Counted from the first letter of the stretch, positions 1 to 8,231 are shown. The stretch is 55,076 nt of DNA from Candidatus Binatia bacterium (GCA_022824615.1 JAJDZM010000158.1:1-55076); one strand, 5' to 3'. Made by a program: numbers and translations. Notes: generated from the letters alone by a model not told the origin.

Positions 1-77
1 AGGGAAGTGCCGAACAGGGCCAGCAGACTCACGATCAACCACCCGTACCGCCATCTCGTCGCCAGCATCGTTTTCAT
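1..77 (-). CDS. N-terminal fragment of an exported or membrane-anchored protein
   Basis: An ATG at 77 (minus strand) opens a frame that runs off the left edge of the window. The 25 visible residues start with a basic stretch (K, R, R, R) followed by a hydrophobic run (LIVSLLALFG), the usual shape of a signal peptide or first membrane helix. It lies 33 bases downstream of the CcdA-TlpA gene on the same strand, so it may belong to the same transcript and act in the envelope. Nothing beyond the leader is visible, so no function is assigned. Confidence 0.5.
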   Translation of the reverse strand, partial: MKTMLATRWRYGWLIVSLLALFGTS

Positions 78-110
78 ACGCGCGAGCCTATTTTCTTCCT
101 CCCAAGAGCG

Positions 111-1364
111 TCAAGGCGGATAGGCAATCGCTTCAACCTGAGGCGTCTGTTGTCGCTCCGGACTGGCCCGGAAGGTTTTTGCGAGTTCGCGGTCCAGGAC
201 GTCTTCGGCGACATAGCCGGTAAACGCGCGCTGTACCGTGCCGTCAGGAGCAAACAGGAAACTGCTCGGCAGGGCAAACACCTGATAGCGCAGACCGATC
301 TCGTCCGACAGGTCACGGCCAATGGCGTACGGGATATTGTATTTGCGGACAAAGTCCCGCACCCCGTCTTCTTCACTCTGCAAGGCGACCCCAATCACGG
401 CAAATCCCTGACGTTTATACTTGTGGTACATACGGACCAAGGCTGGCGTTTCGATGACGCACGGGCCGCACCAGGTCGCCCAGAAATTGACCAGAACCAC
501 TTTGCCCTCATAGTCGGACAAACTCACCAGATCGCCATCAATGGTCGTCAGGGTAAAATTATAGTCGCCGTATTTACTCGGCGCTGGCAGCGCGTCAGAC
601 GCAACCGGCGTGGAAGCATCTGCTTTTTGGACCTCGCTGACGAGCAGCTCTTCCGGGTTCAAAAAAGTCAGCCGCGACGAGACCCAGGCGAGCTTATCGG
701 TAAAGATGAGCAGACCGACCAGGACGAGCAGCATGCCGGCCGTCACTTCCATTTGCCGCAGATAGCCCTTCATTCCCTGGAAGAGCGACAGAAAGCCGTT
801 CAGGAAGGCGGCCGAGAGCATAAACGGGATGCCGAGGCCCAGCGAATACACCGCCAGCAAGAGAACCCCCTGACTGAGCGTCTCGGTTGTTGCGGCTATG
901 GCCAGAATACCGGCCAGAATCGGGCCAACGCACGGCGTCCAGCCAAAGGCAAAAAACAGCCCCGCAACAAAAGCCCGGATCATACCGGGTTCCGCGGGCT
1001 CTTTGGAAAAGCGGCGCTCCCGGAGCAAGGCCGGGATGGGCAATACCCCGGCCAGATGCAGCCCAAGGACCATAATGCCAAGGCCGGCGACGCCTTTGAG
1101 GATGCCCAGGTTTGATCTGAGCAGTCCACTCACCGCAGAGGCCGAGGCGCCCAGGGCAATAAACACCAGAGAGAAGCCCAACACAAAGGGGATGCTCTTG
1201 ATCAGCGCGCTGGTCATCAGTTGCGCCGAGCGCTGGCGGGCGGTGAGATGCTCAAAGCTCATGCCGGTAATAAAGGTCAAATAGCCGGGCACGATAGGCA
1301 GGACGCACGGCGAGGCAAAAGACAGAAAGCCGGCCAGCAGAGCAATACCAAGTCCGATATCCAT
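111..1364 (-). CDS. CcdA-type membrane electron carrier fused to a TlpA/ResA thioredoxin domain
   Basis: A 417-residue fusion. Residues 1-240 or so form a CcdA/DsbD transmembrane domain with the two Cys-Pro motifs of that family, FASPCVLP near the N terminus and FGWTPCVGP about 140 residues in. The family moves reducing equivalents from cytoplasmic thioredoxin across the membrane. Residues ~262-400 are a TlpA/ResA-like thioredoxin fold with the active site WCGPC near residues 297-301. The two modules are separate proteins in many bacteria; here donor and periplasmic acceptor are one chain. The likely role is keeping periplasmic thiols reduced, for example apocytochrome c haem-binding cysteines during cytochrome c maturation. 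The assignment is firm at family level; the exact substrate is inferred. Confidence 0.9.
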   Translation of the reverse strand: MDIGLGIALLAGFLSFASPCVLPIVPGYLTFITGMSFEHLTARQRSAQLMTSALIKSIPFVLGFSLVFIALGASASAVSGLLRSNLGILKGVAGLGIMVLGLHLAGVLPIPALLRERRFSKEPAEPGMIRAFVAGLFFAFGWTPCVGPILAGILAIAATTETLSQGVLLLAVYSLGLGIPFMLSAAFLNGFLSLFQGMKGYLRQMEVTAGMLLVLVGLLIFTDKLAWVSSRLTFLNPEELLVSEVQKADASTPVASDALPAPSKYGDYNFTLTTIDGDLVSLSDYEGKVVLVNFWATWCGPCVIETPALVRMYHKYKRQGFAVIGVALQSEEDGVRDFVRKYNIPYAIGRDLSDEIGLRYQVFALPSSFLFAPDGTVQRAFTGYVAEDVLDRELAKTFRASPERQQTPQVEAIAYPP

Positions 1365-1436
1365 CGTTACTTCCTGTCGTCTCCCAGGTTGAGCCGGGTT
1401 CTTTTTATGGAGAAAGCTTCTACTATACCGACAAGG

Positions 1437-1523
1437 CGGAGAGGGGGGGATTCGAACCCCCGATACCCGAAGGTATACACGATTTCGAGTCGTGCGCGAT
1501 CAACCGGACTCTGCCACCTCTCC
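1437..1523 (-). tRNA. tRNA-Ser (anticodon CGA)
   Basis: Read on the minus strand, the acceptor arm GGAGAGG (from 1523) pairs with CCTCTCC ending at 1438. The discriminator is G, the T arm is GGGGG-TTCGAAT-CCCCC and the anticodon loop is CTCGAAA, giving anticodon CGA for the codon UCG. A long variable arm (ATACC TTC GGGTAT) marks a class II tRNA, consistent with serine. The 3' CCA is not encoded: the bases after the discriminator are CCT. It sits between the ccdA-tlpA and tadA genes. Confidence 0.93.
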
Positions 1524-1548
1524 AACGTCTCAGCGGAACTTGCCCCCA

Positions 1549-2055
1549 CTATAGGCGATTTCCAGATAAGCGCAAAGACGGGTCAGTCCTTATGACGCGC
1601 CGTCGCTTCTCTCTGAAGAAGCGCTGGAGGAACGTCCGACACTCCTCTTCACAGACCCCACCCGTGACGTCCGGGCGATGATTCAGACGGGTATCCAGGG
1701 CGATATTATACAATGACCCTGCTGCGCCGGCCTTGGGGTCAAAACAGCCAAAGACGAGGCGTTTGACCCGCGCAGACACGAGCGCCCCCATACACATGAG
1801 ACAGGGCTCGACCGTTGAATACAACGTCGCGTCTACCAGCCGGTAATTCTTCATCTGCCACGCGGCATTTCGCATGGCCTGGATTTCAGCGTGCGCCGTC
1901 GGGTCGCTGGTTGAAATAGGCGTATTATGCCCCCGGCCGATGATTTGCCTTTCCAGGACGACGACCGCACCAATGGGCACTTCGTCCGCGGCTTCGGCCA
2001 GGGCGGCTTCGGCCAGGGCGGCGTGCATCCAGGCTCTATCCTGTTCGGTATGCAT
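1549..2055 (-). CDS. tadA: tRNA-specific adenosine deaminase TadA
   Basis: The product of 168 residues is a zinc-dependent deaminase of the cytidine/deoxycytidylate deaminase fold that converts the wobble adenosine of tRNA-Arg(ACG) to inosine. The catalytic HAE motif is at residues 55-57 and the zinc ligands PCxxC at 84-88. The frame is open further upstream, but the ATG at 2055 starts exactly where TadA proteins normally begin (MHTEQDRAWM). Longer versions would overlap the upstream MBL-fold gene deeply; with this start the overlap is 20 bases. It lies next to a tRNA gene, but that tRNA-Ser(CGA) is not a TadA substrate, so the adjacency has no evident functional meaning. Confidence 0.93.
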   Translation of the reverse strand: MHTEQDRAWMHAALAEAALAEAADEVPIGAVVVLERQIIGRGHNTPISTSDPTAHAEIQAMRNAAWQMKNYRLVDATLYSTVEPCLMCMGALVSARVKRLVFGCFDPKAGAAGSLYNIALDTRLNHRPDVTGGVCEEECRTFLQRFFREKRRRVIRTDPSLRLSGNRL

Positions 2056-3649
2056 GAACAACTCGGCGCAGTTCTTCCAGCGTTCCCACCCCTCCCCGGC
2101 TGCCGACAATGGTCTCGACCGCGAGGTCGTAACTCTCAATGGCGTTGAGGAGATCCCGGGACCAATCAACAACCTGTCGGACGGCTCCCGGCGTAAACAG
2201 GTCGGCCACAAAAAGCAGGCGTTCTTCAGGCAGATAGACGATCAACATGCCGTCCACATGCACGGTCTCGATCGGGTAGACAATCACCACCCGATTTTCA
2301 TCAACAAAAAACTTGCGTTCATTCCTGACCGCTTCGATGACCGCCTCTCTGGGGCGCCGCTGGAGACTGTCCGGGACTTGGGTGTGCAGGGCACGAAAGA
2401 CGTCCTGGAAGAGCGGAACGTTCAACGTACTGGTCACCACAATCGTATCAGCAGCCACATAGGTCCGCAGTCCCCCCGCATGCTCGCTATGAAAATGCGT
2501 ATTCACGACAAAACGGACCGGCTTGGTTGGGAATCGCTGACGTAAGGTGTCCAGCACCGCGCGTGAGTGCGGGTCGTCCTGGGGGGCCTCAACCACAATC
2601 AGGTACTCGCCCATCTCAATCGCCAGACTCTGATATCGTCCCCCGACAACATGCATCACGCCTGGGGCAAGGTCGCGCAGCGCGAGCGTTGAAGCGGGCG
2701 GGTCGACCGGTCGGCCCTGAGCAATCTGACGCAGCACCCAGTGAGAACTCTGCTCTCCGCGTTCTCCGTCCCACTCTTCCGGGTGCTCGATCTCGTCCGG
2801 AATGGTAAAGTCCACGGGCGATAGATCAACGTCATTCTGGATGGCTTCAACGTGTTCGACCATGATGGTCTGGCCGTCGACCCGATAGATGCGCTCAAAC
2901 GGGAGTTTCAGCTTTCCGACCTGCCGCCAGTCCGAAAAAAACACCTCGTTCTGCACATCGCCGTACAAAGGGTCGTCTTCAACAAAGATGACCTTGGTCA
3001 GCAGGCGCGTCTCCGCGTCGATGGCCAGCACGACGAGCTGGGTATTGTCATTAAACGAGACAACCACCTGGCGGCGACCATGAATCGTTTGATCCATCAG
3101 ACGCAGGAAGGAGTTCGAACGACTCAGGGCATGAATCAGGATGGAGACGGGCGAGCGCCGCAACTCTTTGTGGCGGGCGGCAATACGGGAGGCCGACATG
3201 GCCCGGCGACACGGGCTCTCAAAGCCATCGCAGCCGAGTATGGCGCCGTCGAGTCCGTTCATGATCTCGGTGTAGGCCCAGGTCTCCTGGAAGGGATAGA
3301 CCAGCCTGCGCTCCCACTCGTAGCGCACGCGGCCCTTCTCCAGGTCTTGGAACAACACGTAACGAAATTCTGACACCTTCCGGGGTTCGGCTCCGGGCCG
3401 GGGACTCAGGTCGGGCTCAAAATTCTCGCCATGACTGATAATCCGCTGACTTTTGAGGTCCAGCAGGACCGGCCGTTCGCCAATAGCGAGCACGGCCGAA
3501 TTCACGAACACCTTGGCGGGTTGGGCAGAGGCAGGAGCAGGGCCAAAGAGCAGCGGCAGACAGACTCCCCAGACCAGACGTGTCGCCATGCTGATGCTAC
3601 TCCGTTTTTTCATTCGGACTCTATTCCGGGGTTTACTCGGCTTTTGCAA
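2036..3649 (-). CDS. secreted metallo-beta-lactamase-fold protein with an altered metal site
   Basis: Up to 537 residues. The N terminus is a plausible Sec signal peptide (MKKRSSISMATRLVWG followed by a hydrophobic stretch and ASA), best fitted by the in-frame ATG at 3613. Residues ~55-310 contain an outer-membrane-lipoprotein-sorting or DUF1329-like beta-rich region that I cannot name firmly. The C-terminal ~220 residues are an MBL fold. Its metal motif reads THFHSEHAGG, with Glu where HxHxDH has Asp. An Asp is present in VADLFTPG, but the usual late Gly-His-Gly is replaced by GSRGGVG. It may therefore bind one metal or be weakly active. It resembles periplasmic MBL hydrolases of the SoxH/quinoprotein-relay type; the substrate is unknown. 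Its last 20 bases overlap tadA. Confidence 0.7.
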   Translation of the reverse strand: MQKPSKPRNRVRMKKRSSISMATRLVWGVCLPLLFGPAPASAQPAKVFVNSAVLAIGERPVLLDLKSQRIISHGENFEPDLSPRPGAEPRKVSEFRYVLFQDLEKGRVRYEWERRLVYPFQETWAYTEIMNGLDGAILGCDGFESPCRRAMSASRIAARHKELRRSPVSILIHALSRSNSFLRLMDQTIHGRRQVVVSFNDNTQLVVLAIDAETRLLTKVIFVEDDPLYGDVQNEVFFSDWRQVGKLKLPFERIYRVDGQTIMVEHVEAIQNDVDLSPVDFTIPDEIEHPEEWDGERGEQSSHWVLRQIAQGRPVDPPASTLALRDLAPGVMHVVGGRYQSLAIEMGEYLIVVEAPQDDPHSRAVLDTLRQRFPTKPVRFVVNTHFHSEHAGGLRTYVAADTIVVTSTLNVPLFQDVFRALHTQVPDSLQRRPREAVIEAVRNERKFFVDENRVVIVYPIETVHVDGMLIVYLPEERLLFVADLFTPGAVRQVVDWSRDLLNAIESYDLAVETIVGSRGGVGTLEELRRVVHAYRTG

Positions 3650-3741
3650 CGCTTACTATCCGCAGGGCAGTAGGAAAAATGGGGACAGCTACTCCACCGC
3701 CCCCGAGGTGCGTCGCCCAGGAGTAAAGAGGGAAGAGCGGG

Positions 3742-4365
3742 CTAACCGGTCAGACCAATCCGGACCTCTTCGTAACTCGGCCGGCTCTTCAGCCGCTCGG
3801 CCCAGGCCGCGACGTGTGGAAATGGACTGAGGTCAATACCCAATTTGTCGCACAACCCAAGAAACGGGGTAAAGGTGAGGTCGGCCAGGCTATAGTCGCC
3901 CATGAGATAGTCTTGATTCTGGAGCCGTTCTTCGAGTTGCGGAAAGAGCGCCTTGAGCCGGTCGGCATTCCGGGCCATGCGGGCCGGGTCTTGTTCGGCT
4001 TTGGGTTTCCGGCTGGTGTAGAGTAGACGAATGATCGGTGGCACGAACTGACTATTACACAGTTCGATGAGCAGCCGCATTTCAGCCTTGGCGGCTGGCG
4101 CCGACGGGGAGAGTGCCGGCGTGGGGTATTGGTCTTCCAAATACTCGTTACAGATAGCCGACTCGTAGACCCAGGCGCCTTCTTCGACCAGCACCGGCAC
4201 TTTCCCGTACGGGTTAATCGAAAGAAACCACGATTCTTTTTGTTCCTTGCTCGGCAGGTCTATAAGAATGCGATCAAAGTCGAGCGCCTTTTCTTTGAGA
4301 ACAATCCTTGTTCTCATGGCGAACGGTCAAGGCAGATAGTCGAACAGCTTTCTTTTGATAGTCAT
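3742..4365 (-). CDS. glutathione S-transferase family protein, predicted selenoprotein (Sec13)
   Basis: Taken from the first downstream ATG (4317), the protein would lack the first beta strand and active-site loop of a thioredoxin-fold GST. The same frame continues upstream through a single in-frame TGA (4329-4327) to an ATG at 4365 preceded by AGGAG six bases away. The restored N terminus reads MTIKRKLFDYLP-U-PFAMRTRIVL, so the UGA sits exactly where GSTs carry the catalytic Ser or Cys. Length becomes 207 residues, normal for the family. The N-terminal domain includes the cis-Pro glutathione-binding segment (NPYGKVPVLVEEG) and ES, followed by an all-helical C domain. A perfect hairpin begins 11 nt after the UGA (separate entry). 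Selenocysteine readthrough is inferred; GST identity is firm. A nonsense mutation or sequencing error is the alternative. Confidence 0.8.
4297..4315 (-). promoter_or_regulatory. candidate bacterial SECIS hairpin downstream of the in-frame UGA
   Basis: On the coding (minus) strand GAGAACAA (4315-4308) pairs perfectly with TTGTTCTC (4304-4297) around the loop GGA. The first loop G is 20 nt after the last base of the UGA codon. Bacterial SECIS elements, as I recall them, lie inside the coding region just after UGA, with an apical loop 16-37 nt away and a G among its first two loop bases; this hairpin meets those conditions. It would recruit SelB with Sec-tRNA. Confidence 0.72.
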
Positions 4366-4473
4366 ACCTGGCTCCTCTTCGTATGGCGCAAATCTCTTGA
4401 CATACTGACCCTAGAAAGACCGCGGGTCTACGTCAAGCCTCTCTACCCGGCGAGCGGGCGTGGCCCGTTTCCC

Positions 4474-5532
4474 TCACGGCTCGGACTGAATGACCTTGGC
4501 AAACACCTGCATGAACTGCTGCATCTGTTCGAGCGTCCCAAGACTCAGCCGAAAGCTGCCGTCAATCACAGGCTTGCCTCGCATATTGCGGACCAGGATG
4601 CCTTGCTCGCGCAGTGCGCTTTCGACCACCTCGCACTCTCGTGGCGGCCAGACGAGCAGATAGTTGCCGCCCTGCCCAAAATATCGCACGCCCAAACGGT
4701 GGAGCTGTTGCGCCACCCACTCCCTGGCGGCGTGGACCTGCTGGACGTAGTGTTCGACATAGGCACGGTCAGCGAGCGCGGCTTTTCCGGCGATCACGGC
4801 AAAGGCGTTGATATCATAGGGGCCGGTGACACGGCTGAGCCGGCTCACCACCTCGGGCTGACCAATGGCAAAGCCCAAGCGCAACGCGGCCAGGCCCGCA
4901 GACTTGGACAGGGACTGAAGCACCACAATATTGTCCAGTTCAAGGGCGGCCGGCAGGACCGACTTCTTCGTGAAATCCGCGTATAACTCGTCCACCACAA
5001 CCAGGGTATCGGGCGCGGCGCGGGCCAACCCCAGCAAGGTCTGCGGTTCGAGCAGGGTGCCGGTTGGATTGTTGGGATTACAGATAAAACAGAGCCGGGG
5101 TGTATGCGTGAGCCGTTCGCGCATGGACTCAATCGGGAAGCTCAAGTCAGCGGGATACAGGACCTCATCCTGTTGCATGCCGTGCTGGAGCGCGCACGGC
5201 TTGTAATAGCCAAAGGTTGGTGCGGTTGTCAGAAAGGTACTTCCCTTTTCGCCGTAGACATCAAAGATGGTGTGGATCGCCGCATCCACCCCGTTAAAGG
5301 CTTCAACGCATCGGGCCGGGACGTTGATGGACGCCGCATACGCCGCATTCAGGCCGGCGTATTCCGGATAGGTTGCATAGGCATTGGGCGGCAGGCGGCG
5401 GATGGCTTCGACGACTTTCGGGCTCGGGCCGACCGTGTTTTCGTTAAAGTCGAGGCGCAGCATGGGCCGCCGCCCTTCCAACGGAGCAACGTAGGGCTCA
5501 AGCTGTTCGACTTCAGACCTGGCCTTAATCAT
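4474..5532 (-). CDS. hisC: histidinol-phosphate aminotransferase
   Basis: A 352-residue fold-type I PLP aminotransferase. It shows the HisC pattern: an N-terminal LDFNENTVGPSPKV segment, the substrate-binding NPNNPTGT motif, a VVVDELYADF cofactor segment and a Schiff-base lysine in LQSLSKSAGLAALRLG. The enzyme converts imidazole acetol phosphate and glutamate to histidinol phosphate in histidine synthesis. Some close relatives act on aromatic amino acids or cobalamin precursors, and no other his genes are visible here, so the histidine assignment is by sequence pattern only. It is transcribed toward the GST gene with a 108-base gap. Confidence 0.82.
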   Translation of the reverse strand: MIKARSEVEQLEPYVAPLEGRRPMLRLDFNENTVGPSPKVVEAIRRLPPNAYATYPEYAGLNAAYAASINVPARCVEAFNGVDAAIHTIFDVYGEKGSTFLTTAPTFGYYKPCALQHGMQQDEVLYPADLSFPIESMRERLTHTPRLCFICNPNNPTGTLLEPQTLLGLARAAPDTLVVVDELYADFTKKSVLPAALELDNIVVLQSLSKSAGLAALRLGFAIGQPEVVSRLSRVTGPYDINAFAVIAGKAALADRAYVEHYVQQVHAAREWVAQQLHRLGVRYFGQGGNYLLVWPPRECEVVESALREQGILVRNMRGKPVIDGSFRLSLGTLEQMQQFMQVFAKVIQSEP

Positions 5533-5562
5533 AGCCCTGCGATCCCGTACTTCTGGCGGCTG

Positions 5563-6486
5563 CTACACAAAGTGGGGCAGGATGTCTTGTCCATAGTGTT
5601 CGAGTTGGGACGGAATGTCAGTCGGCGGGCAAATCGGCCGGAGCACGAATTTATCGCAACCGACTTCGACAAAGCGCTCGATCTGCTCCACGCACTCCTG
5701 GGCTGAGCCGATCAGCGAACGCCGCATGATGGCCTCCGGATCAACCCGCAGGCCGTGGAAGAACGGCGCGACCGTCTTCATGGCCGCGGCCCGGTCGTCA
5801 CACACATGCGTAAAGAGCAGCACTCCGGCCTCACGCGGATCAATCGTCCGCCCGTACTCCTCCCCATACACCCTGAGCTTTTCCATATCGCGCTGAAACT
5901 CCATGGGCGAAGTCAACGCGGGAAACCAGCCGTCCCCGAGACGGACGACGCGTTTGAGAATCGCGTCACTCTTGCCGCCAATCCAGATATCGAGCGCGCC
6001 CTGCTTTGGTTTGGGCTCAATCGTCACATCCTCAAAATCGTAGAACTCGCCGCGATGCGTGACGTGCGACTCGGTCCACAGCTTGCGCAGAATCTCGATC
6101 CCTTCTTCGAGGCGACGGCCACGGGCTTGGGCTGGCACTCCACACGCCACCAAATCGCGCGGATCGTTGCCGCTTCCGACCGCCATGATCATCCGCCCGT
6201 TTGAAAGATAGTCGAGGGTGGCATAGGTCTTGGCTACCTGAACGGGATGGCGCGCCGGCAGGGTAAAGACGCTCGGTCCCATTTTCAGGCGGGAGGTGCG
6301 GCCGGCAAGCATGGCAAACAGACAGGAGATGTCCAGCGTGGGGTTGAGGGTCACGATATGATCGGACAGCCATAACGAATCGAGCCCGGCGGCCTCGGCC
6401 GCTGCTGCGCTGCTGCACAGGAGTTCGGGGTCGGGTAAGCCATACTTCCACTGTCCAAAGCCGATACCGATTTTTACGCCGCTCAT
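5563..6486 (-). CDS. LLM-class flavin/F420-dependent oxidoreductase
   Basis: A 307-residue TIM-barrel oxidoreductase of the luciferase-like monooxygenase superfamily. Seen features are the N-terminal [12 protein letters not shown] strand, [16 protein letters not shown], the segment [16 protein letters not shown] typical of the F420-binding branch, and the DIWIGGKS motif. The ATG at 6486 follows a strong GGAGGAG ribosome site; upstream in-frame codons add 74 non-homologous residues and were rejected. The substrate cannot be read from the sequence. Relatives reduce or oxygenate small organics using F420H2 or FMNH2. An NADP:F420 reductase-like gene at 22001 makes F420 use plausible. The gene is divergent from msrB, with about 100 bases between the starts. 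Confidence 0.85.
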   Translation of the reverse strand: MSGVKIGIGFGQWKYGLPDPELLCSSAAAAEAAGLDSLWLSDHIVTLNPTLDISCLFAMLAGRTSRLKMGPSVFTLPARHPVQVAKTYATLDYLSNGRMIMAVGSGNDPRDLVACGVPAQARGRRLEEGIEILRKLWTESHVTHRGEFYDFEDVTIEPKPKQGALDIWIGGKSDAILKRVVRLGDGWFPALTSPMEFQRDMEKLRVYGEEYGRTIDPREAGVLLFTHVCDDRAAAMKTVAPFFHGLRVDPEAIMRRSLIGSAQECVEQIERFVEVGCDKFVLRPICPPTDIPSQLEHYGQDILPHFV

Positions 6487-6586
6487 GGTGCTCCTCCGCG
6501 CTCTTTCCGACGGGTGCTTCTCGCTGTATATAGATGAAGCTATCAGACCGGAGCAAAGAGTACAGACCAGCGAGGGGGCGTACACC

Positions 6587-6979
6587 ATGGGTGATAAAGT
6601 CGAGAAAACCGAAGAGGAATGGCGCGCGCAGCTCACTCCCGAGCAGTTTGCCGTCTGCCGGATGAAGGCGACCGAGCGGCCGTTCTCGGGCGAATACAAC
6701 GATTGCAAGGATGAGGGTATCTATCAGTGCGTGTGTTGCGGCACAGAACTGTTCAACTCATCCACCAAATACGAATCGGGCAGCGGTTGGCCCAGCTTCT
6801 GGGAACCGGTGCAGCCGGACAGCGTACGCCTGGAATCGGACCACAGCCACGGCATGGTCCGGACCGAAGTGCTGTGCAACACCTGCGATGCCCACCTCGG
6901 TCATGTCTTTGACGATGGCCCACCACCAACCGGGCAGCGCTACTGCATGAACTCCATCTCACTTCAGCTCAAGAAGTGA
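6587..6979 (+). CDS. msrB: peptide-methionine (R)-S-oxide reductase MsrB
   Basis: A 130-residue MsrB domain protein that repairs methionine-R-sulfoxide in proteins using thioredoxin. The structural zinc is held by two CxxC pairs, C48/C51 and C97/C100. The catalytic cysteine is C120 in RYCMNSISL, and the family signatures GSGWPSF and [10 protein letters not shown] are intact. Both redox Cys codons are normal, unlike the nearby GST. The frame is open upstream, but the ATG at 6587, after a purine-rich GAGGGGG, gives the normal length. It is monocistronic on the plus strand. The downstream 122 bases to the next gene show nothing recognisable. Confidence 0.95.
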   Translation: MGDKVEKTEEEWRAQLTPEQFAVCRMKATERPFSGEYNDCKDEGIYQCVCCGTELFNSSTKYESGSGWPSFWEPVQPDSVRLESDHSHGMVRTEVLCNTCDAHLGHVFDDGPPPTGQRYCMNSISLQLKK

Positions 6980-7101
6980 AGAAAGGGGGCCGCGTGTGCC
7001 GGCACGGACAGGCGCGCTGTGTTAGCAGCGGCACCACAGTCTGGGCCGCGCTCCAGGTCGCTACCCGGCCTGAAAACGTTGGGTAGGAGAACGACCCTCC
7101 C

Positions 7102-7917
7102 CTACCCCTTCGGCTTGATCATCCTGAAAACTTTGCGGATTACCGCCGAGGCATTCATATACGGGGCAGCCTTGCCCATGTCCGCAATCTCCGTATAACG
7201 ATCACGGATCTGTTCCGGCTGTGGAATCGTCTCGGAGTCAAACAGCACCCCGGCCGCTTCCCGGACCTCTATCTTGGCGTAATAGCCGACTCCGGCCTGA
7301 ATAATATGCCCGGAGTCCGTATTGTCGGGCGCGCACAGCCAGGCGACCGCGGCGGTGACGAACTCGGGTTTCATCAACGGCGCGTATTGCGGGGTGGTTG
7401 CCGGTTCGGACATACGCGTCAGCGCAATCGGGGCAATCGCGTTGACGGTGATATTATGGCGCCGGCCCTCTTCCTTGAGGGAGTTCATGAGCCCAATCAG
7501 GGCCATTTTTACCGTCCCATAGTTGGTATGGCCGTGATTGCCGTACAGACCGGCGGATGAGGTGGTCATCACAATACGGCCAAAGCCTTTTTCCCGCATA
7601 ATGGGCCAGACCGCGTGGGTACAATAGACCGCCCCCATGAGGTGCACGTCAATCAACGACCGAAAATCGTCCAGGTCCATTTTGGCAAAGCTTTTATCCC
7701 GCACGTTTCCCGCGTTGTTAATCAGGATGTCTACCGTACCAAAGGTATCCTGACTAAAGACTACTCGTCCCAGTTCGGTTGCCCTTGCTAACACTGGAGG
7801 GTCATCGAACTCTGCCGTCCCATCTTCGTATGCGGTCAGAACATCAACTCCCCGACTGCGAAGTCCTTGCGTAATCGCCGCAGGAACATGATGATCCATA
7901 TACAGTCGAACACTCAC
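7102..7917 (-). CDS. chimera: N-terminal DUF5615 (PIN-like) toxin half fused to a headless short-chain dehydrogenase
   Basis: A 271-residue open frame built from two unrelated pieces. Residues 1-58 match the start of DUF5615 PIN-like toxins (RLYMDHHVPAAITQGLRSRG, then RVVFSQD) and stop where that family should continue with a second acidic motif. From residue 59 (about base 7743) it is a short-chain dehydrogenase: FGTVDILINNAG, then Ser120/121, Tyr133 and Lys137 of the catalytic set. The first ~85 residues, including the glycine-rich NAD-binding loop, are missing, so it should not work as a dehydrogenase, and the toxin half is incomplete. It overlaps the DUF433 gene by ATGA, as an intact toxin gene would. 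The origin is either a genomic deletion or an assembly join. Confidence 0.8.
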   Translation of the reverse strand: MSVRLYMDHHVPAAITQGLRSRGVDVLTAYEDGTAEFDDPPVLARATELGRVVFSQDTFGTVDILINNAGNVRDKSFAKMDLDDFRSLIDVHLMGAVYCTHAVWPIMREKGFGRIVMTTSSAGLYGNHGHTNYGTVKMALIGLMNSLKEEGRRHNITVNAIAPIALTRMSEPATTPQYAPLMKPEFVTAAVAWLCAPDNTDSGHIIQAGVGYYAKIEVREAAGVLFDSETIPQPEQIRDRYTEIADMGKAAPYMNASAVIRKVFRMIKPKG

Positions 7918-8231
7918 GGCTGTGAGCCTAACCCCTTCAACTTTTCTTGAATCAGAGATGGACCAAGGCTGGCTTTTATCGCATCCACTTGAGAGAGCTG
8001 CGCTTGAATAGCCTGATCGAGCTCGTCCTGGTGATCGTAATAGTAGGCAAGAGCGCTACATATCTGACCACGGGTCAGGTGCGGATGCTGACGGTGCATT
8101 TCATCGACATCCCAATGGTGGGCCAAGCGATCAAGGGCAACTTCGATCACCTTCGTTTTCGTACCGGCCAGCATCGGCACACCACCAGGCGTGACGCTGA
8201 TATGAGGATAGTCGGTTGCGGGCATATGCAT
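7914..8231 (-). CDS. DUF433 antitoxin-like protein
   Basis: A 105-residue protein with a DUF433 helix-turn-helix-like domain: the segment HISVTPGGVPMLAGTKTKV, then LTRGQICSALAYYYDHQDELD. DUF433 proteins commonly stand directly before DUF5615 toxins as the antitoxin of a type II module, as here, with a 4-base stop/start overlap. Two start codons are close together (8231 and 8225); GAGG lies just upstream of both. Because the adjoining toxin is truncated by the SDR fusion, this is probably an orphan antitoxin. A 14-bp dyad about 130 bases upstream could be its operator. Confidence 0.75.
   Translation of the reverse strand: MHMPATDYPHISVTPGGVPMLAGTKTKVIEVALDRLAHHWDVDEMHRQHPHLTRGQICSALAYYYDHQDELDQAIQAQLSQVDAIKASLGPSLIQEKLKGLGSQP

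Noticed and set aside
150-1115. Long plus-strand frame opposite the CcdA-TlpA gene
   Set aside because: A shadow of the strong coding frame on the other strand; composition is rich in Arg, Gln and Pro without motifs. Similar long shadows opposite hisC, groEL, carB, recG and the type IIG gene were rejected on the same grounds.
1367-1549. A 60-codon minus-strand frame over the tRNA-Ser gene
   Set aside because: It reads through the tRNA and has no protein-like features.
3742-4317. GST gene beginning at the ATG at 4317 with no selenocysteine
   Set aside because: It would lack the first strand and active-site loop of the fold and has no ribosome site, while the upstream extension restores both.
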